NCBI RefSeq assembly: GCF_001552595.1
Contig: NZ_BCRM01000001.1
Location: 372,001-436,000 of the forward strand
From: Rhodococcus erythropolis NBRC 15567
Lineage (GTDB): Bacteria; Actinomycetota; Actinomycetes; Mycobacteriales; Mycobacteriaceae
Length of the DNA: 64,000 nt
Reading direction: 5' to 3'
Shown here: one piece after another, positions 1-8,910 of the stretch
How positions within the stretch are numbered: the stretch's first letter is position 1
Layout: every line of letters begins with the position of its first letter
Notes under the pieces: generated by a model
Told to the model about the DNA's origin: nothing
What the model saw: only the letters and a program-made list of their open reading frames with translations
Databases searched by the model: none
Program-made: the position numbers and the translations under genes

Positions 1-685
1 ATGCACTGTCGCGCTTGAACGCAACCGGGTCCACCGCGATCACGTGGGCGGCGCCGGCATGCGAGGCGCCCTGTACCGCGTTGATTCCGATTCCGCCGAC
101 TCCCATGACGATGACGGTCTGGCCGGGGTACACCTGAGCGGAGTTGACCGCGGCGCCCCAACCGGTTCCGACGCCGCAGCCGAGCAGACACAAAGCGTCG
201 AGCGACAGGTGCTTGTCGACTTTCACGGCCGAGAGAGTGCTGACCGTGGTGTATTCACTGAAGGTGGACAGGCCGCAGGTTTGTGCGACTGGCTGACCGT
301 CGAGAGACATTCTGTAACTAGAGGTTTCGCCGGGCCTGCTGCCGGTCATGATGGCAGCACCGTTGTCGCAGAGGTTCTGGATTCCGCTTGCGCACCAACG
401 GCAGCGGCCGCAGGCGGCGAGGAATGAGAACACGACATGATCGCCCTCGGACCATCCTTCGGTGTTCGGCCCGACCTCGACGACGATTCCGGAGCCTTCG
501 TGTCCGCCGCAGATGGGATAGCGGCCGACTCCGTGGTCGCCGCTGGCGATGTGATCGTCCGAGTGGCACAGGCCGGAGGCGACCATCTTGACAGTGAGTT
601 CGCCGCTGCGGGGTGAATCGAGTTCGAGGTCGACCACCTCGTATGTGCCTGGTGCTTGGCGAATGACGGCTCCACGAGTGCGCAA
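1..685 (-). CDS. NDMA-dependent (nicotinoprotein) alcohol dehydrogenase, C-terminus cut by window edge
   Basis: Zinc-dependent medium-chain alcohol dehydrogenase of the actinobacterial nicotinoprotein group, which keeps its NAD bound and is assayed with N,N-dimethyl-4-nitrosoaniline. About 228 residues are visible. Catalytic-zinc ligands are seen at C40 and the GHE motif (H62-E63), the structural-zinc cysteines at C92, C95, C98 and C106, and a GVGGIG Rossmann loop near residue 200. The start is taken as TTG at 685 because AGGAG lies 5 nt upstream and the next in-frame methionine would remove the first zinc ligand. The C-terminal part lies outside the window. The substrate cannot be told from sequence; the physiological role is oxidation or dismutation of alcohols and aldehydes. 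Transcribed in the same direction as the PucR-type regulator upstream, with 79 nt between them. Confidence 0.85.
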   Translation of the reverse strand, partial: MRTRGAVIRQAPGTYEVVDLELDSPRSGELTVKMVASGLCHSDDHIASGDHGVGRYPICGGHEGSGIVVEVGPNTEGWSEGDHVVFSFLAACGRCRWCASGIQNLCDNGAAIMTGSRPGETSSYRMSLDGQPVAQTCGLSTFSEYTTVSTLSAVKVDKHLSLDALCLLGCGVGTGWGAAVNSAQVYPGQTVIVMGVGGIGINAVQGASHAGAAHVIAVDPVAFKRDSA

Positions 686-764
686 GTTGTCTCCTGAGGT
701 GAGAGTTGTTCTTCGGCTACCTCAGTTGTCTACTCGAGAGTTCAGGACGGGCTCGAGGCCCATC

Positions 765-2492
765 TCACTGATCGGACGTTTCGTATTTTTCGGATTCGTC
801 CGGGGTTCGTCCCAAGATGGCGAGTTGCAGTTCGGTGAGCAGTCGTGTGTCCGGTTCGTCCAACGAAATGCCCATGATCTGTTCAGCGCGCCGAATGCGG
901 TAGCGCAGCGTGTTCGGATGTACTTTCAGAGACGAGGCGGCCTTCTTCACATCCCCGAAAGCTGTCAGGTAGGCCGTGAGCGTGAACTGCATGTCAGAGG
1001 CGTTCTTGTCGTCGTAGGAGACGAGTCTGTCGATACGAGGGTCTCGCAATCGCTCGTGATCAGCAACGAGGTCGAGTATCTCGCCCAGCAATACCGCGGT
1101 GCGTGACGCCGCGAGTGTGGTGACCTTCGAGGTTTCGTGATCATCGGTGGTATCGAGCACGCGGTCCACCTCTCGACGCGCCTCGGGTACGCCGTGCAAC
1201 CGCGCGATCGGGACCGCGACTGCGGCGCGCACGCTGATGCCCGCACGGTCCTCGACTACTCGCACGGTGTCGTAAGCCCAGTCGCTGACAGCGACCTCGT
1301 GGTCGGCCTGAGGGAACAATACGTAGATCCGGTTGTCAATGATCGTCGTGACCGCGTCGCTGCGGAATGCGCTGGCGCGCAGGCGCAAGGCGTTGGTGAT
1401 TCGATCGAGATTCGATCCGGGCGAGAGTGATGTCGCAAATCCGATGACCGCAGACGGTCCGTCGGTGTTGATGCCGAAAGAACCGGCCAGCGAGTGCATG
1501 TCGACCCCACCGGAGCGAACACCGAACAGCCTTTGCACTTGGGCATTCTCGCGGCTGGAGGCGTCCAAGGTACGCATGAGAATGCGTGCGGCGACCGCCG
1601 CTGCACCCCGCAATACCGCTTGGGCGTCGTGGGAAAGAGGTTCAGAGGTGCGCTGCACCCAGATGCTGCCGAGATTGTGTTGGTGTGCAACAGAACCCGT
1701 CGGCGCTGACAGGTCCGGGCGGGTGATGCTCACAGCCAGCCTCTGCGCGGCGCCGATGCTCGGCTCGGAGGGCAGACTGATGACCTCGTCCGATCGCCTG
1801 AGATGCTCGAACACGCCTATGCTCTCTATCCATTCGGTGTATTCGATCGGCCACTCCCGGCCGAGTATGGAGAGCTGACGGAGTTCGTCTTCGCCTTCGT
1901 GAGCAGAGGAATATGCGATGACATGGAGTGCCGTGTCGTCGATCGTCACGAGTCCGCCAGTCAATTCGGCGATCGTTTCCGAGAGCGCGAACAGATCCGA
2001 ATCACCACCGGCCACAGCTCCTGCGACGGCCCGCGAACGGTACATGCTCTGTGTCAGAAGCCGTAGTACGAGCGAATAGACGTGCCCGGAACTAGCCTGC
2101 GGATGTACCGCGGCCACTGCGATCCCGATGTTACGTGCGGCGGTGAGAACCGTCGTCGCCTCGCGCGCATTCTTGACGAGCAGAAGCTTCGGGCGACGCC
2201 TCGCCGGCCTGCCTTCGAACTTTCGCAGCCACTGCGTCAACGTCGATTCGGGAACCCCTACGGGGAGGTAGATGTCGGAGATCGCACCACGGCTGTCGGT
2301 GCCGTCGATATCGGAGGACTCGACGAGGGCGATCGAACGGATTTCGACATCGAGTCCATCCGGGCTTTCCAGAAGTTCGATCACGGACTTGTCCGTGGAA
2401 TGCATGAGGGCGCCGAGGGTGGTGCCGACACTCGGCCCGTTATTCCTCGGACCTGTCGACGCTTGCGGGAGGGCTACAGAAAGTGGCTGCAC
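765..2492 (-). CDS. PucR/CdaR-family transcriptional regulator
   Basis: A 575-residue regulator with a degenerate N-terminal sensory region, a central GAF-like region (roughly 170-310), and a C-terminal PucR-type helix-turn-helix at about 500-550 (VKKAASSLKVHPNTLRYRI). This architecture is typical of regulators of purine, sugar-diacid or alcohol catabolism. The start is GTG at 2492, with GAGGAG just upstream. It precedes the NDMA-dependent alcohol dehydrogenase gene on the same strand, and PucR-type regulators commonly sit next to such dehydrogenases in Rhodococcus, so it is a reasonable candidate activator of that gene. The effector is unknown. Confidence 0.85.
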   Translation of the reverse strand: MQPLSVALPQASTGPRNNGPSVGTTLGALMHSTDKSVIELLESPDGLDVEIRSIALVESSDIDGTDSRGAISDIYLPVGVPESTLTQWLRKFEGRPARRRPKLLLVKNAREATTVLTAARNIGIAVAAVHPQASSGHVYSLVLRLLTQSMYRSRAVAGAVAGGDSDLFALSETIAELTGGLVTIDDTALHVIAYSSAHEGEDELRQLSILGREWPIEYTEWIESIGVFEHLRRSDEVISLPSEPSIGAAQRLAVSITRPDLSAPTGSVAHQHNLGSIWVQRTSEPLSHDAQAVLRGAAAVAARILMRTLDASSRENAQVQRLFGVRSGGVDMHSLAGSFGINTDGPSAVIGFATSLSPGSNLDRITNALRLRASAFRSDAVTTIIDNRIYVLFPQADHEVAVSDWAYDTVRVVEDRAGISVRAAVAVPIARLHGVPEARREVDRVLDTTDDHETSKVTTLAASRTAVLLGEILDLVADHERLRDPRIDRLVSYDDKNASDMQFTLTAYLTAFGDVKKAASSLKVHPNTLRYRIRRAEQIMGISLDEPDTRLLTELQLAILGRTPDESEKYETSDQ

Positions 2493-2569
2493 ATTTGCTC
2501 CTCGGCCGGTGGGTCATTACAGGCTAACCCCGACAGACGAAATGCAGAATAAGGAAATAGGGGACAAAT

Positions 2570-4012
2570 TTATTCGTCAGGCATGGTGATGCCGAGTTCC
2601 TGCACCTTTTCGGCGACTGCCTCTGGAAAAACGTTCTTGAACAGATAAAGGTCTTGTCCGATCACCCAACCAGGTGCCAACGCCGTCGCATATCGCTCGA
2701 AGTATCCGAGTTGTTTACCGAAAAGAACCAATTCCTCGGGACTCGCAACACCCCACTGCTTGCCCAACTGAATTAGTGCCATGATCAATTCACTGAGCTT
2801 GAGTTCACCGAGGTCACGGCCGAGAATCGGGGCCAGGGCCGTTGCGACCTGCATGCCGAGCTGATCGTCGTCGACTTCGTAGTCAGTTGCATATCCCAAG
2901 GATCGAATTCCGCGGGCGACACGGGCGAAATCACCGTCGATGAGGGTGGCTCGGAACATGTCGGAAAGGATGGATCTCCAGGTCTCGGGAAGGACGCCGA
3001 CGATGCCGAAGTCGAGCATCGCTATCCGGCCGTCGTCGAGGACCCACAAATTTCCCGCGTGGACATCTCCGTGGAATGGACCGTGAACGATGACTGATTC
3101 GAGCCAGACCTTCACTCCGCGCCGGATCAGCATGCGGGCTTCGTCGATGCCGTCCGGACCGGCGACGAACCGATCCAGTGGAACGCCGCGCATGCGTTCC
3201 ATACAGATGACGCGGGGACCACAGTAGTCCCAGTACACCTCCGGTGTCGTGACTCCTTTGTTGTCACCGAATGCGCTGATGTTGTTCCGGAATGTGGTCT
3301 GCCGGTCGGCCTCGACCGCGCTGTTCAACTCCGTCATCGTTGCGTTGTGCAGATCGCGAATGATGGCGGTGGCATTGGCAATTCGAAGGAACTCGACAAA
3401 CTTCTCGAGGATGTTCGCGCCCCAGTACGCCGCCCTCAGGTCGATCAGCATCCGCGCATAGATGTCCGGACGCTGGATCTTGATGACGGCCTCGCGGCCA
3501 TCGTGCAGAACGCACGCGTGTACCTGCGCTACCGACGCGGCCGCGAGAGGTACGTCGTCGAATTTCGCGAACAGGTCGTCTACGGAGTATCCGAGGTCTT
3601 CGTGTACGACGCTTCTGGCCTGCTCGGCAGGAAATGACGGAACGTCGTCGAGGCAACGTAGGCATGCATTGGCGACGGGGGCCGGGAACAGGCCGGACGA
3701 CGACGCGACCAGTTGACCGAGCTTGACGAAGGTGGGACCCAGCGCGATGAAGCCGTCGACCATCCCGTCGGATGCAGCGTCAGCCCACGTGCGTCCACGC
3801 TTGCGGAAAGGCCACACGATCAGTGCCAGCATGATCGACGTCGACAACACGACGGCGATGATCGCGGAACGCCACAACTGGGCGAGGCCGAAGCGTTCGA
3901 GGTCCGGCATGTGGACTTCGAGGGCAGTGGCGGGCACTCCTGACGAGTACGGCCCGACAGGTCGCGTTGGATCCAGCACAGCTCTCCCTCGTTCTACGAG
4001 CGCATCCAGCAT
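2570..4012 (-). CDS. ABC1/UbiB-family atypical kinase (AarF-like)
   Basis: A 480-residue member of the ABC1/ADCK/UbiB family. It has one membrane segment at about 48-67, the KxGQ motif (KLGQ, 97-100), the alanine-rich nucleotide loop (AAASVAQVH, 157-165), a conserved Lys in VIKIQRP (K178), the catalytic HGDVHAGN loop (314-321) and DFG (334-336). All family motifs are intact. UbiB proteins act as ATPases or kinases needed for quinone and lipid homeostasis; the partner here is unknown. It stands alone, and no ubiquinone or menaquinone genes adjoin it. The upstream gene is a divergent MerR regulator. Confidence 0.88.
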   Translation of the reverse strand: MLDALVERGRAVLDPTRPVGPYSSGVPATALEVHMPDLERFGLAQLWRSAIIAVVLSTSIMLALIVWPFRKRGRTWADAASDGMVDGFIALGPTFVKLGQLVASSSGLFPAPVANACLRCLDDVPSFPAEQARSVVHEDLGYSVDDLFAKFDDVPLAAASVAQVHACVLHDGREAVIKIQRPDIYARMLIDLRAAYWGANILEKFVEFLRIANATAIIRDLHNATMTELNSAVEADRQTTFRNNISAFGDNKGVTTPEVYWDYCGPRVICMERMRGVPLDRFVAGPDGIDEARMLIRRGVKVWLESVIVHGPFHGDVHAGNLWVLDDGRIAMLDFGIVGVLPETWRSILSDMFRATLIDGDFARVARGIRSLGYATDYEVDDDQLGMQVATALAPILGRDLGELKLSELIMALIQLGKQWGVASPEELVLFGKQLGYFERYATALAPGWVIGQDLYLFKNVFPEAVAEKVQELGITMPDE

Positions 4013-4111
4013 TTTGCCGTGAGATCACTTACGCGACCCCTTCCGTTAGTCAGTATGCCAAGTCACACATAACTGCCGGAACCGCCTACGCGTTCAGCCT
4101 ACGATCGGTGA

Positions 4112-4531
4112 ATGCGTGAGCACTTGATCCCGATCGGCGAGGTTGCAAAATCGTTCGGAATTGCGGCGTCGACCTTGCGCTACTACGAGGATGAAGGACT
4201 GCTGTCCGCGCGGTCGCGAACTGGCGGCAAACGCTGGTACGGGCAGCGTGAGCTGCGCCGGCTGGCATTGATCCGGATGTACACCGAGACGGGAATGTCC
4301 TTGGAACAGGTGCGGTCCTTCATCGAAACCGACACGACGTCCGACCAGTTCTCGACGGTTCTCGCAGATCAAGTGTCGACACTCGAGGCACAGATCGCCG
4401 CTGCTACGCGAGCGAAGCTGATTCTCGAGCATCACCTGACGTGTCGGCAAGAGCGTCCGATGCAGTGCCCGTGGTTGCTCGAGCAGCTCGACATACGCGT
4501 CGAAGCGGCGCTTGACTTCAAGTTGACTTGA
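4112..4531 (+). CDS. MerR-family regulator
   Basis: A 139-residue MerR protein. The winged helix-turn-helix is at residues 5-70 (GEVAKSFGIAASTLRYYEDE), followed by a dimerisation helix and a short C-terminal region with two cysteines (C110 in LTCRQ and C118 in QCPW). It lacks the SoxR iron-sulfur cysteine cluster, so the effector may be a drug or metal. The ATG at 4112 is preceded by TACGAT (4100-4105) only 6 nt upstream, which suggests a leaderless mRNA. The 3' end of the gene itself contains a MerR-type operator and promoter for the downstream MFS gene, so the regulator probably controls the exporter. Confidence 0.88.
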   Translation: MREHLIPIGEVAKSFGIAASTLRYYEDEGLLSARSRTGGKRWYGQRELRRLALIRMYTETGMSLEQVRSFIETDTTSDQFSTVLADQVSTLEAQIAAATRAKLILEHHLTCRQERPMQCPWLLEQLDIRVEAALDFKLT

Positions 4532-4542
4532 ACCTTCATAGT
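4512..4542 (+). promoter_or_regulatory. MerR-type promoter/operator for the MFS exporter, inside the 3' end of the regulator gene
   Basis: TTGACT at 4512-4517 and CATAGT at 4537-4542 are separated by 19 nt, the long spacer typical of MerR-regulated promoters. A perfect palindrome TTCAAGT-TG-ACTTGAA (4517-4532) fills the spacer. The -35 box and most of the palindrome encode the last residues of the MerR protein. The assignment is from pattern only. Confidence 0.6.
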
Positions 4543-4577
4543 TAGGGCGCACTTACCGCCCTATCCGGAGGTTGACC

Positions 4578-5954
4578 ATGTCGGCACGACGATGGCTGCC
4601 GCTCATCGCCGCATGCATCGGAACTTTCCTGTTACTGACGTACGCCACCATCACGACAATCGCAGTGCCGGCCATCGCAGTCGGTTTGGACGGCAGTACG
4701 GGCGCGATGTCCTGGGTCGTCGACGCCTACACGCTGGCTCTTGCTGCGCTTCTGGTGGGCATGGGCGCACTCGGCGATGCGTGGGGACGTAAACGCCTCT
4801 ACATCTGCGGACTGGTCGTGTTCCTGGTTGCAACGGCCGTGTGCGCGATTGCTCCGGACGTCACGGTTCTGGTCGTTGCTCGCGGTGCGCAAGGAATTGC
4901 CGGTGCGGCGATGTTCGCGACGCTCCTGCCTCTGCTCGGCGACGCATATTCGGGCCGCGATCGTCACGTCGCCTTTGCCGCGTGGGGCGCCGTCGCTGGA
5001 TTGGCGGCGGGAATCGGGAACGTTGCGGGAGGACTGCTGACGCAGTTCTTCGACTGGCGTGCGGTCTTCTATTTCGGAATCCCCGTGGCCGCAGTAGCGC
5101 TCGCAATGGCTGTGTTCTGTTTCGCCGACAGTGAGCGCGGCGACGACAACATCGACTGGGCCGGAATCGTTTTGTTCACCCTCGCTGCCGTTGCCGCGGT
5201 TCTCGGCGTGACGTGGGGCGGCGACATCGGGTGGGCTTCGTCGTCGACAGTTTTTGCCTTCCTGATCGCAATCGGTGCACTGACGGCGTTTGTGTCCTGG
5301 CAGCGTCGAGGCAGCAGTCCGATGCTCGATCCGGCATTGTTCCGATCCCTGAAATTCGATGGCGTCCTCGTCGCTGCGTTCGGGTACTACCTCGCGGCCT
5401 ACGGCCCGCTCGTAGTCCTTTCATTGTGGCTGCAGAACGGGCTGGAACTGTCGGCATCGGCGGCCGCACTCGTGCTCTCGATTCAACCGCTCGCTTTTGT
5501 CTTCGTGTCGGCGCTGTGTGGATCACGGCTTCAGCGAGTCGACCTTCGACTGTCGCTCGGATTCGGGACGGTCCTCTGCGGAATCGGTTGCGTGGCCATG
5601 CTGTACGTCCTCGCCGAGCCGGTCTGGCCCGCGCTGATCGCCGGGCTGATTCTGACCGGTGTCGGTTCCGCGATGGTGTCGCCGGTGATGCCGGGTGCCG
5701 CGATGTCGGACGCCCCGGCAGAGCGCGCCGGGACAGCTTCGGCGACAGCCAACTCGTCGCGTCAATTCGGGCTTGCCGTCGGAGTTGCGTTGTGCGGCTC
5801 TCTCTTCGCCGGTCCGGACGAGTTCGCCTTGCTGTGGCCGTTGGTCTTCTGCGCCGGCGTCGGAATGCTCACGGGTTTGGTATCGATCCTTCTCTTTTCT
5901 CGTTCGTCAACTCCTGCAACAGTTCAAACAATCGCCGAAAGGGCACACACATGA
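4578..5954 (+). CDS. MFS drug/siderophore exporter (DHA family)
   Basis: A 458-residue major facilitator protein with many hydrophobic segments and the DHA2-like motifs WVVDAYTLALAAL and GDAWGRKR. The start is the ATG at 4578 because GGAGG (4567-4571) lies 6 nt upstream; a TTG two codons earlier is too close to this site. The stop overlaps the ATG of the next gene (ATGA), so export and the following substrate-binding lipoprotein are translationally coupled. The pairing with an iron-type binding protein hints at a siderophore- or metallophore-related role, but a multidrug role under MerR control is equally possible. Confidence 0.85.
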   Translation: MSARRWLPLIAACIGTFLLLTYATITTIAVPAIAVGLDGSTGAMSWVVDAYTLALAALLVGMGALGDAWGRKRLYICGLVVFLVATAVCAIAPDVTVLVVARGAQGIAGAAMFATLLPLLGDAYSGRDRHVAFAAWGAVAGLAAGIGNVAGGLLTQFFDWRAVFYFGIPVAAVALAMAVFCFADSERGDDNIDWAGIVLFTLAAVAAVLGVTWGGDIGWASSSTVFAFLIAIGALTAFVSWQRRGSSPMLDPALFRSLKFDGVLVAAFGYYLAAYGPLVVLSLWLQNGLELSASAAALVLSIQPLAFVFVSALCGSRLQRVDLRLSLGFGTVLCGIGCVAMLYVLAEPVWPALIAGLILTGVGSAMVSPVMPGAAMSDAPAERAGTASATANSSRQFGLAVGVALCGSLFAGPDEFALLWPLVFCAGVGMLTGLVSILLFSRSSTPATVQTIAERAHT

Positions 5955-6970
5955 CCACGCTGTTCACTCCACGACCGCACCGGCGTCTCGAGATGGACTG
6001 GAATCGCCGCAGGTTCCTCGGCGCTGCAGCAGGATTGGCTGCTGCGCTGGCAGCGGCCGGTTGCTCGCGTTCGGACGCAGACGGCGGGGGTGAAGGCGAT
6101 GCAGGCTGGTCCTTCACCGATGATCGCGGCAACCTGATCGAATTGGATTCACCGCCAAGGACATTTGTCACCTACACCGGTATCGCGGGTGCTCTCTGGG
6201 ATTACGGACTGGTGCCTGTCGGTGTTTTCGGGGCGCTGACACGATCACCGGGATCAACGGACACCAGCATCTCCGGCAACTTGGATTTCTCGAAGACCGA
6301 CATGGTCGGGCAGCTCTGGGGACAAGTGGAACTCGAGAAGATCGCTGCGCTGGAGCCGGACGTCGTCATCGTCCCTCAGTTGCGTGGTTCGGCACTACTA
6401 GACGAGGCGAACTTGGATGCGGTGAAAGGCTTGTCGACAGTACTGTTCGTGGAAACGGCAGCAGGAACCATCGACCGAACCGTGCAAGAGATCGCGGAAC
6501 TGGCCGTGGAACTCGGAGCGGACCAGGATATGGAGGCTCAGCGAAAAGACTACGACGCTGCGCGTGCGCGGATCTCCGAAGTTGCTTCTTCGCTGAATAA
6601 TTCACAGGTTTTGTTCGCCTCCGCAGATCCGGACACGATTCGTGTCAGTCTTTCGGGATTCCCGATCCTCGCAGACCTGGCGGGATTGGGACTTGCCGTC
6701 GTCGATCCGGCCGAGGGATCGTCGGTCTACGTCGAGAAACTGGCTTGGGAGATGGCGGACCACTATCCGGCCGACATGATCTTCCTCGACGATCGCCCGT
6801 CCAGTTTGCAACTGGATACGCTCGGAACCAATCCTGCGTGGTCCAACTTGCCCGCGGTGAAGGCGGGGAAGATCGGGACCTGGAATCCGGAACCCGTGCT
6901 CAGTTATGCCGGGATCGCCCGTACGTACAACAATCTGGCTGACCAGCTGCTGGCATTCTCACATTCCTGA
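5951..6970 (+). CDS. Fe/siderophore-type ABC transporter substrate-binding lipoprotein
   Basis: A 339-residue periplasmic-binding-type protein of the FecB/FepB/BtuF superfamily. It carries a twin-arginine leader (RRRF at 19-22) ending in a lipobox AAAGC with C38, so it should be exported folded and lipid-anchored. No permease or ATPase lies next to it; the only operon partner is the upstream MFS protein, with an ATGA overlap. The ligand is probably a ferric siderophore or a related chelate. The start at the overlapping ATG is supported by the complete signal peptide. Confidence 0.82.
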   Translation: MTTLFTPRPHRRLEMDWNRRRFLGAAAGLAAALAAAGCSRSDADGGGEGDAGWSFTDDRGNLIELDSPPRTFVTYTGIAGALWDYGLVPVGVFGALTRSPGSTDTSISGNLDFSKTDMVGQLWGQVELEKIAALEPDVVIVPQLRGSALLDEANLDAVKGLSTVLFVETAAGTIDRTVQEIAELAVELGADQDMEAQRKDYDAARARISEVASSLNNSQVLFASADPDTIRVSLSGFPILADLAGLGLAVVDPAEGSSVYVEKLAWEMADHYPADMIFLDDRPSSLQLDTLGTNPAWSNLPAVKAGKIGTWNPEPVLSYAGIARTYNNLADQLLAFSHS

Positions 6971-6991
6971 CCGCCGCGTCGTCTACGACGT

Positions 6992-7711
6992 ATGGACCTC
7001 TTCACCGATCTGTCTGCTCGAGTTGATTCCCTCGATTGGCCTGCGCTGATCGAGGGAATCAACTCCAGTGGGTGTGCCCAGACGGCGCCGATACTCGACG
7101 AGTCGGAGTGCCGCGAAATTGCTTCCTGGTACTCGGACGTCGACCGGTTCCGGAGCACCATCGACATGGCTCGATACCGCTTCGGTCAGGGGGAGTACCG
7201 GTACTTCGGCGATCCCGTACCGGAGCCGATCACGGCTATGCGATCCGCCTTCTACCGACACCTGCTGCCCGTGGCGCGGGAGTGGGCGTTCAAGCTGGGC
7301 GAGGGTGCACCGTGGCCGGATTCATTCGAAGAATGGATCGATCAGTGTCACGACGCCGGTCAGAATCGCCCTACCCCGATCCTTCTGTCCTACGGACCTG
7401 GTGACTGGAATGCATTGCATCGGGACTTGTACGGAGAGTTGGTGTTTCCCTTGCAAGTCGTGATCGGGCTCGACAGACCTCGCATCGACCACGCCGGCGG
7501 CGAGTTCTTGCTCGTGGAACAGCGGCCGCGCGCCCAGTCGAAAGGGACGGTGACAGTTCTCGAGCAAGGTCACGCGTTGATCTTCACCACGCGGGATCGA
7601 CCGGTGCAGAGTTCGCGGGGGTGGTCGAGAGCCCCTGTGCGACATGGTGTCAGTGTGGTGCACTCCGGCACGCGTCGAACATTGGGATTGGTGCTTCATG
7701 ATGCCGAGTAA
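6992..7711 (+). CDS. 2OG-Fe(II) oxygenase, Oxygenase-NA family (putative alkylated-DNA repair)
   Basis: A 239-residue protein with the HxD...H iron triad (H143-R-D145, H218) and an arginine pair (R228-R229) in the place that binds 2-oxoglutarate. The LHRDLYGELVFPLQVVIGL and GGEFLLVEQRPR blocks are characteristic of the Oxygenase-NA family, which is predicted to repair methylated nucleic acid. The gene overlaps the following Ada-type zinc-binding protein by 11-14 nt. Family members are usually found with Ada-like or AlkB-like genes, and an AlkB lies 1.6 kb downstream here. The role in DNA repair comes from the family and the context and has not been shown for this protein. Confidence 0.78.
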   Translation: MDLFTDLSARVDSLDWPALIEGINSSGCAQTAPILDESECREIASWYSDVDRFRSTIDMARYRFGQGEYRYFGDPVPEPITAMRSAFYRHLLPVAREWAFKLGEGAPWPDSFEEWIDQCHDAGQNRPTPILLSYGPGDWNALHRDLYGELVFPLQVVIGLDRPRIDHAGGEFLLVEQRPRAQSKGTVTVLEQGHALIFTTRDRPVQSSRGWSRAPVRHGVSVVHSGTRRTLGLVLHDAE

Positions 7712-7994
7712 GACGTACATTCTCCGCGACGCTCGCAACAAACCCTACGAGAGTTCGACGCCCGGTGTGCTTGGTGGGCACCGGAAAACGAAGATCTACG
7801 GTCGACTCGACTGTCGAGGGGCTGCGCAGGCAATCGCGCGTGGTGGGTATGTCGCCAGTCGGGTGTTCTTCGCGGACGAGCCGACCGCGATTGCGGCCGG
7901 CTATCGCCCTTGTGCCGTCTGCATGCCCGAAGGTTACGCAGCCTGGAAGGCAGTTGCTACGCGCCGAAGCGGTCGCGGTACTCCTTCGGAATGA
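7698..7994 (+). CDS. Ada-type metal-binding domain protein
   Basis: A stand-alone small protein (98 residues from ATG 7698; an alternative ATG is at 7701) resembling the Ada zinc-binding domain. The core has YGRLDCRGA, VFFADEPTAIAAGYRPCAVC and a C-terminal MPEGYAAWK tail. Three cysteines are seen (in LDC and PCAVC), one fewer than the four of E. coli Ada, so the fourth metal ligand may be a His or may be absent. It overlaps the end of the oxygenase gene, so the two are probably translated together. Its likely role is methyl-phosphotriester sensing or DNA binding in alkylation repair. Its 3' end overlaps the convergent VOC gene by 38 nt. Confidence 0.72.
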   Translation: MMPSKTYILRDARNKPYESSTPGVLGGHRKTKIYGRLDCRGAAQAIARGGYVASRVFFADEPTAIAAGYRPCAVCMPEGYAAWKAVATRRSGRGTPSE

Positions 7995-8385
7995 GCGGCT
8001 TGTCGCCGCGGACCTTCAGCTGCTGGACAGCCCAGGTATTGCCGTCCGGGTCGGCGAATCCGAAGAAGGTGCCCCCGTCGCGCTCGTCGAAGACGGTGAC
8101 CTCACTGGCATCGACGCCGCGGTCGATGAGCTCTTGGCGAGCCGTTGCAGCGTCGGCCACGACCAACTGCAATCCCTTCAACGAACCAGGGGCCATCTCG
8201 GTTTGCGACGGCAGGTTGCCGATGACGATCGAGCAGCCCGAACCACGCGGAGTGAGCTGGGCGACCGTCATGTGTTCGTTGACGGTGTGGTGGTCGAGAT
8301 CGAAACCGACCTTGTCACGGTAGAACTCGATGGAGCGGTCGAGGTCACTGACGGGAACGATGACTACTTCGAGGGTCCAGTCCAT
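7957..8385 (-). CDS. VOC-family (glyoxalase/bleomycin-resistance fold) protein
   Basis: A 142-residue single-domain VOC protein. It starts with the canonical strand EVVIVPVSDLDRSIEFYRDKVGF and ends with GTFFGFADPDGNTWAVQQ, which carries the usual C-terminal metal-site region. Substrate cannot be assigned. It lies downstream of, and on the same strand as, the SRPBCC gene (40 nt gap), so it is probably the third gene of the ArsR-SRPBCC-VOC unit. This combination is frequent in actinobacteria. Confidence 0.85.
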   Translation of the reverse strand: MDWTLEVVIVPVSDLDRSIEFYRDKVGFDLDHHTVNEHMTVAQLTPRGSGCSIVIGNLPSQTEMAPGSLKGLQLVVADAATARQELIDRGVDASEVTVFDERDGGTFFGFADPDGNTWAVQQLKVRGDKPLIPKEYRDRFGA

Positions 8386-8425
8386 GAAACTGCCTTTCGC
8401 TGAAGAGGTTCGGGCAAACAGGTGG

Positions 8426-8908
8426 TCAGAGTTGCGCGACGATCTTGTCCAGGCGTTCGTAACCTTCGGTGACGCCGAGCTCCATATTGCTCTCGATCAT
8501 TCCGTCTCGCGCTTCGAGGCTCGGATATACGGAATGGCCGGAGAGACGGGTGCGTCCGTTGCCCAGGTCCTCGAACGTGATCGATTCGATGCTGACGACG
8601 TCGGGAAATCCCTCGTATTCGAAAGTCTGGATGGCAAAGTCGTTCTCGCGAACAACGTGAAATACACCGTTGAACCGGAACTCTTCGCCCTCGGGGTTGC
8701 GATGGACGTACTTGTATCGACCGCCGCTCACGAACTCGTATTCGTCGATTTCCATCTCGTATCCGTTGGGGCCGAGCCACTGCTTGACCAGTTCGGGATT
8801 CGAATGAGCTGCGAAGACGGCACTGACGGGTGCGTCGAATTCGCGGGTGATGTCGATGTACGGCACGCCCTCAGGAGCCGTGATGCTGACGGGATTGGTG
8901 GTAGCCAT
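8426..8908 (-). CDS. SRPBCC (AHSA1-like) domain protein
   Basis: A 160-residue START/Bet v1-like protein of the AHSA1 family, with PYIDITREFDAPVSAVFAAH at the N-terminus and the GGRYKYVHRNPEGEEFRF block. The ATG at 8908 is 2 nt after the ArsR stop and is served by AGGAG inside the end of the arsR gene, indicating translational coupling. Such proteins bind small hydrophobic ligands and are almost always encoded with an ArsR-type regulator, as here. The ligand is unknown. Confidence 0.86.
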   Translation of the reverse strand: MATTNPVSITAPEGVPYIDITREFDAPVSAVFAAHSNPELVKQWLGPNGYEMEIDEYEFVSGGRYKYVHRNPEGEEFRFNGVFHVVRENDFAIQTFEYEGFPDVVSIESITFEDLGNGRTRLSGHSVYPSLEARDGMIESNMELGVTEGYERLDKIVAQL

Positions 8909-8910
8909 GG

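Noticed and set aside
5213-5950. Long N-terminal extension of the substrate-binding protein
   Set aside because: The region is the MFS gene in another frame; the TAT/lipoprotein leader begins at the ATG at 5951.
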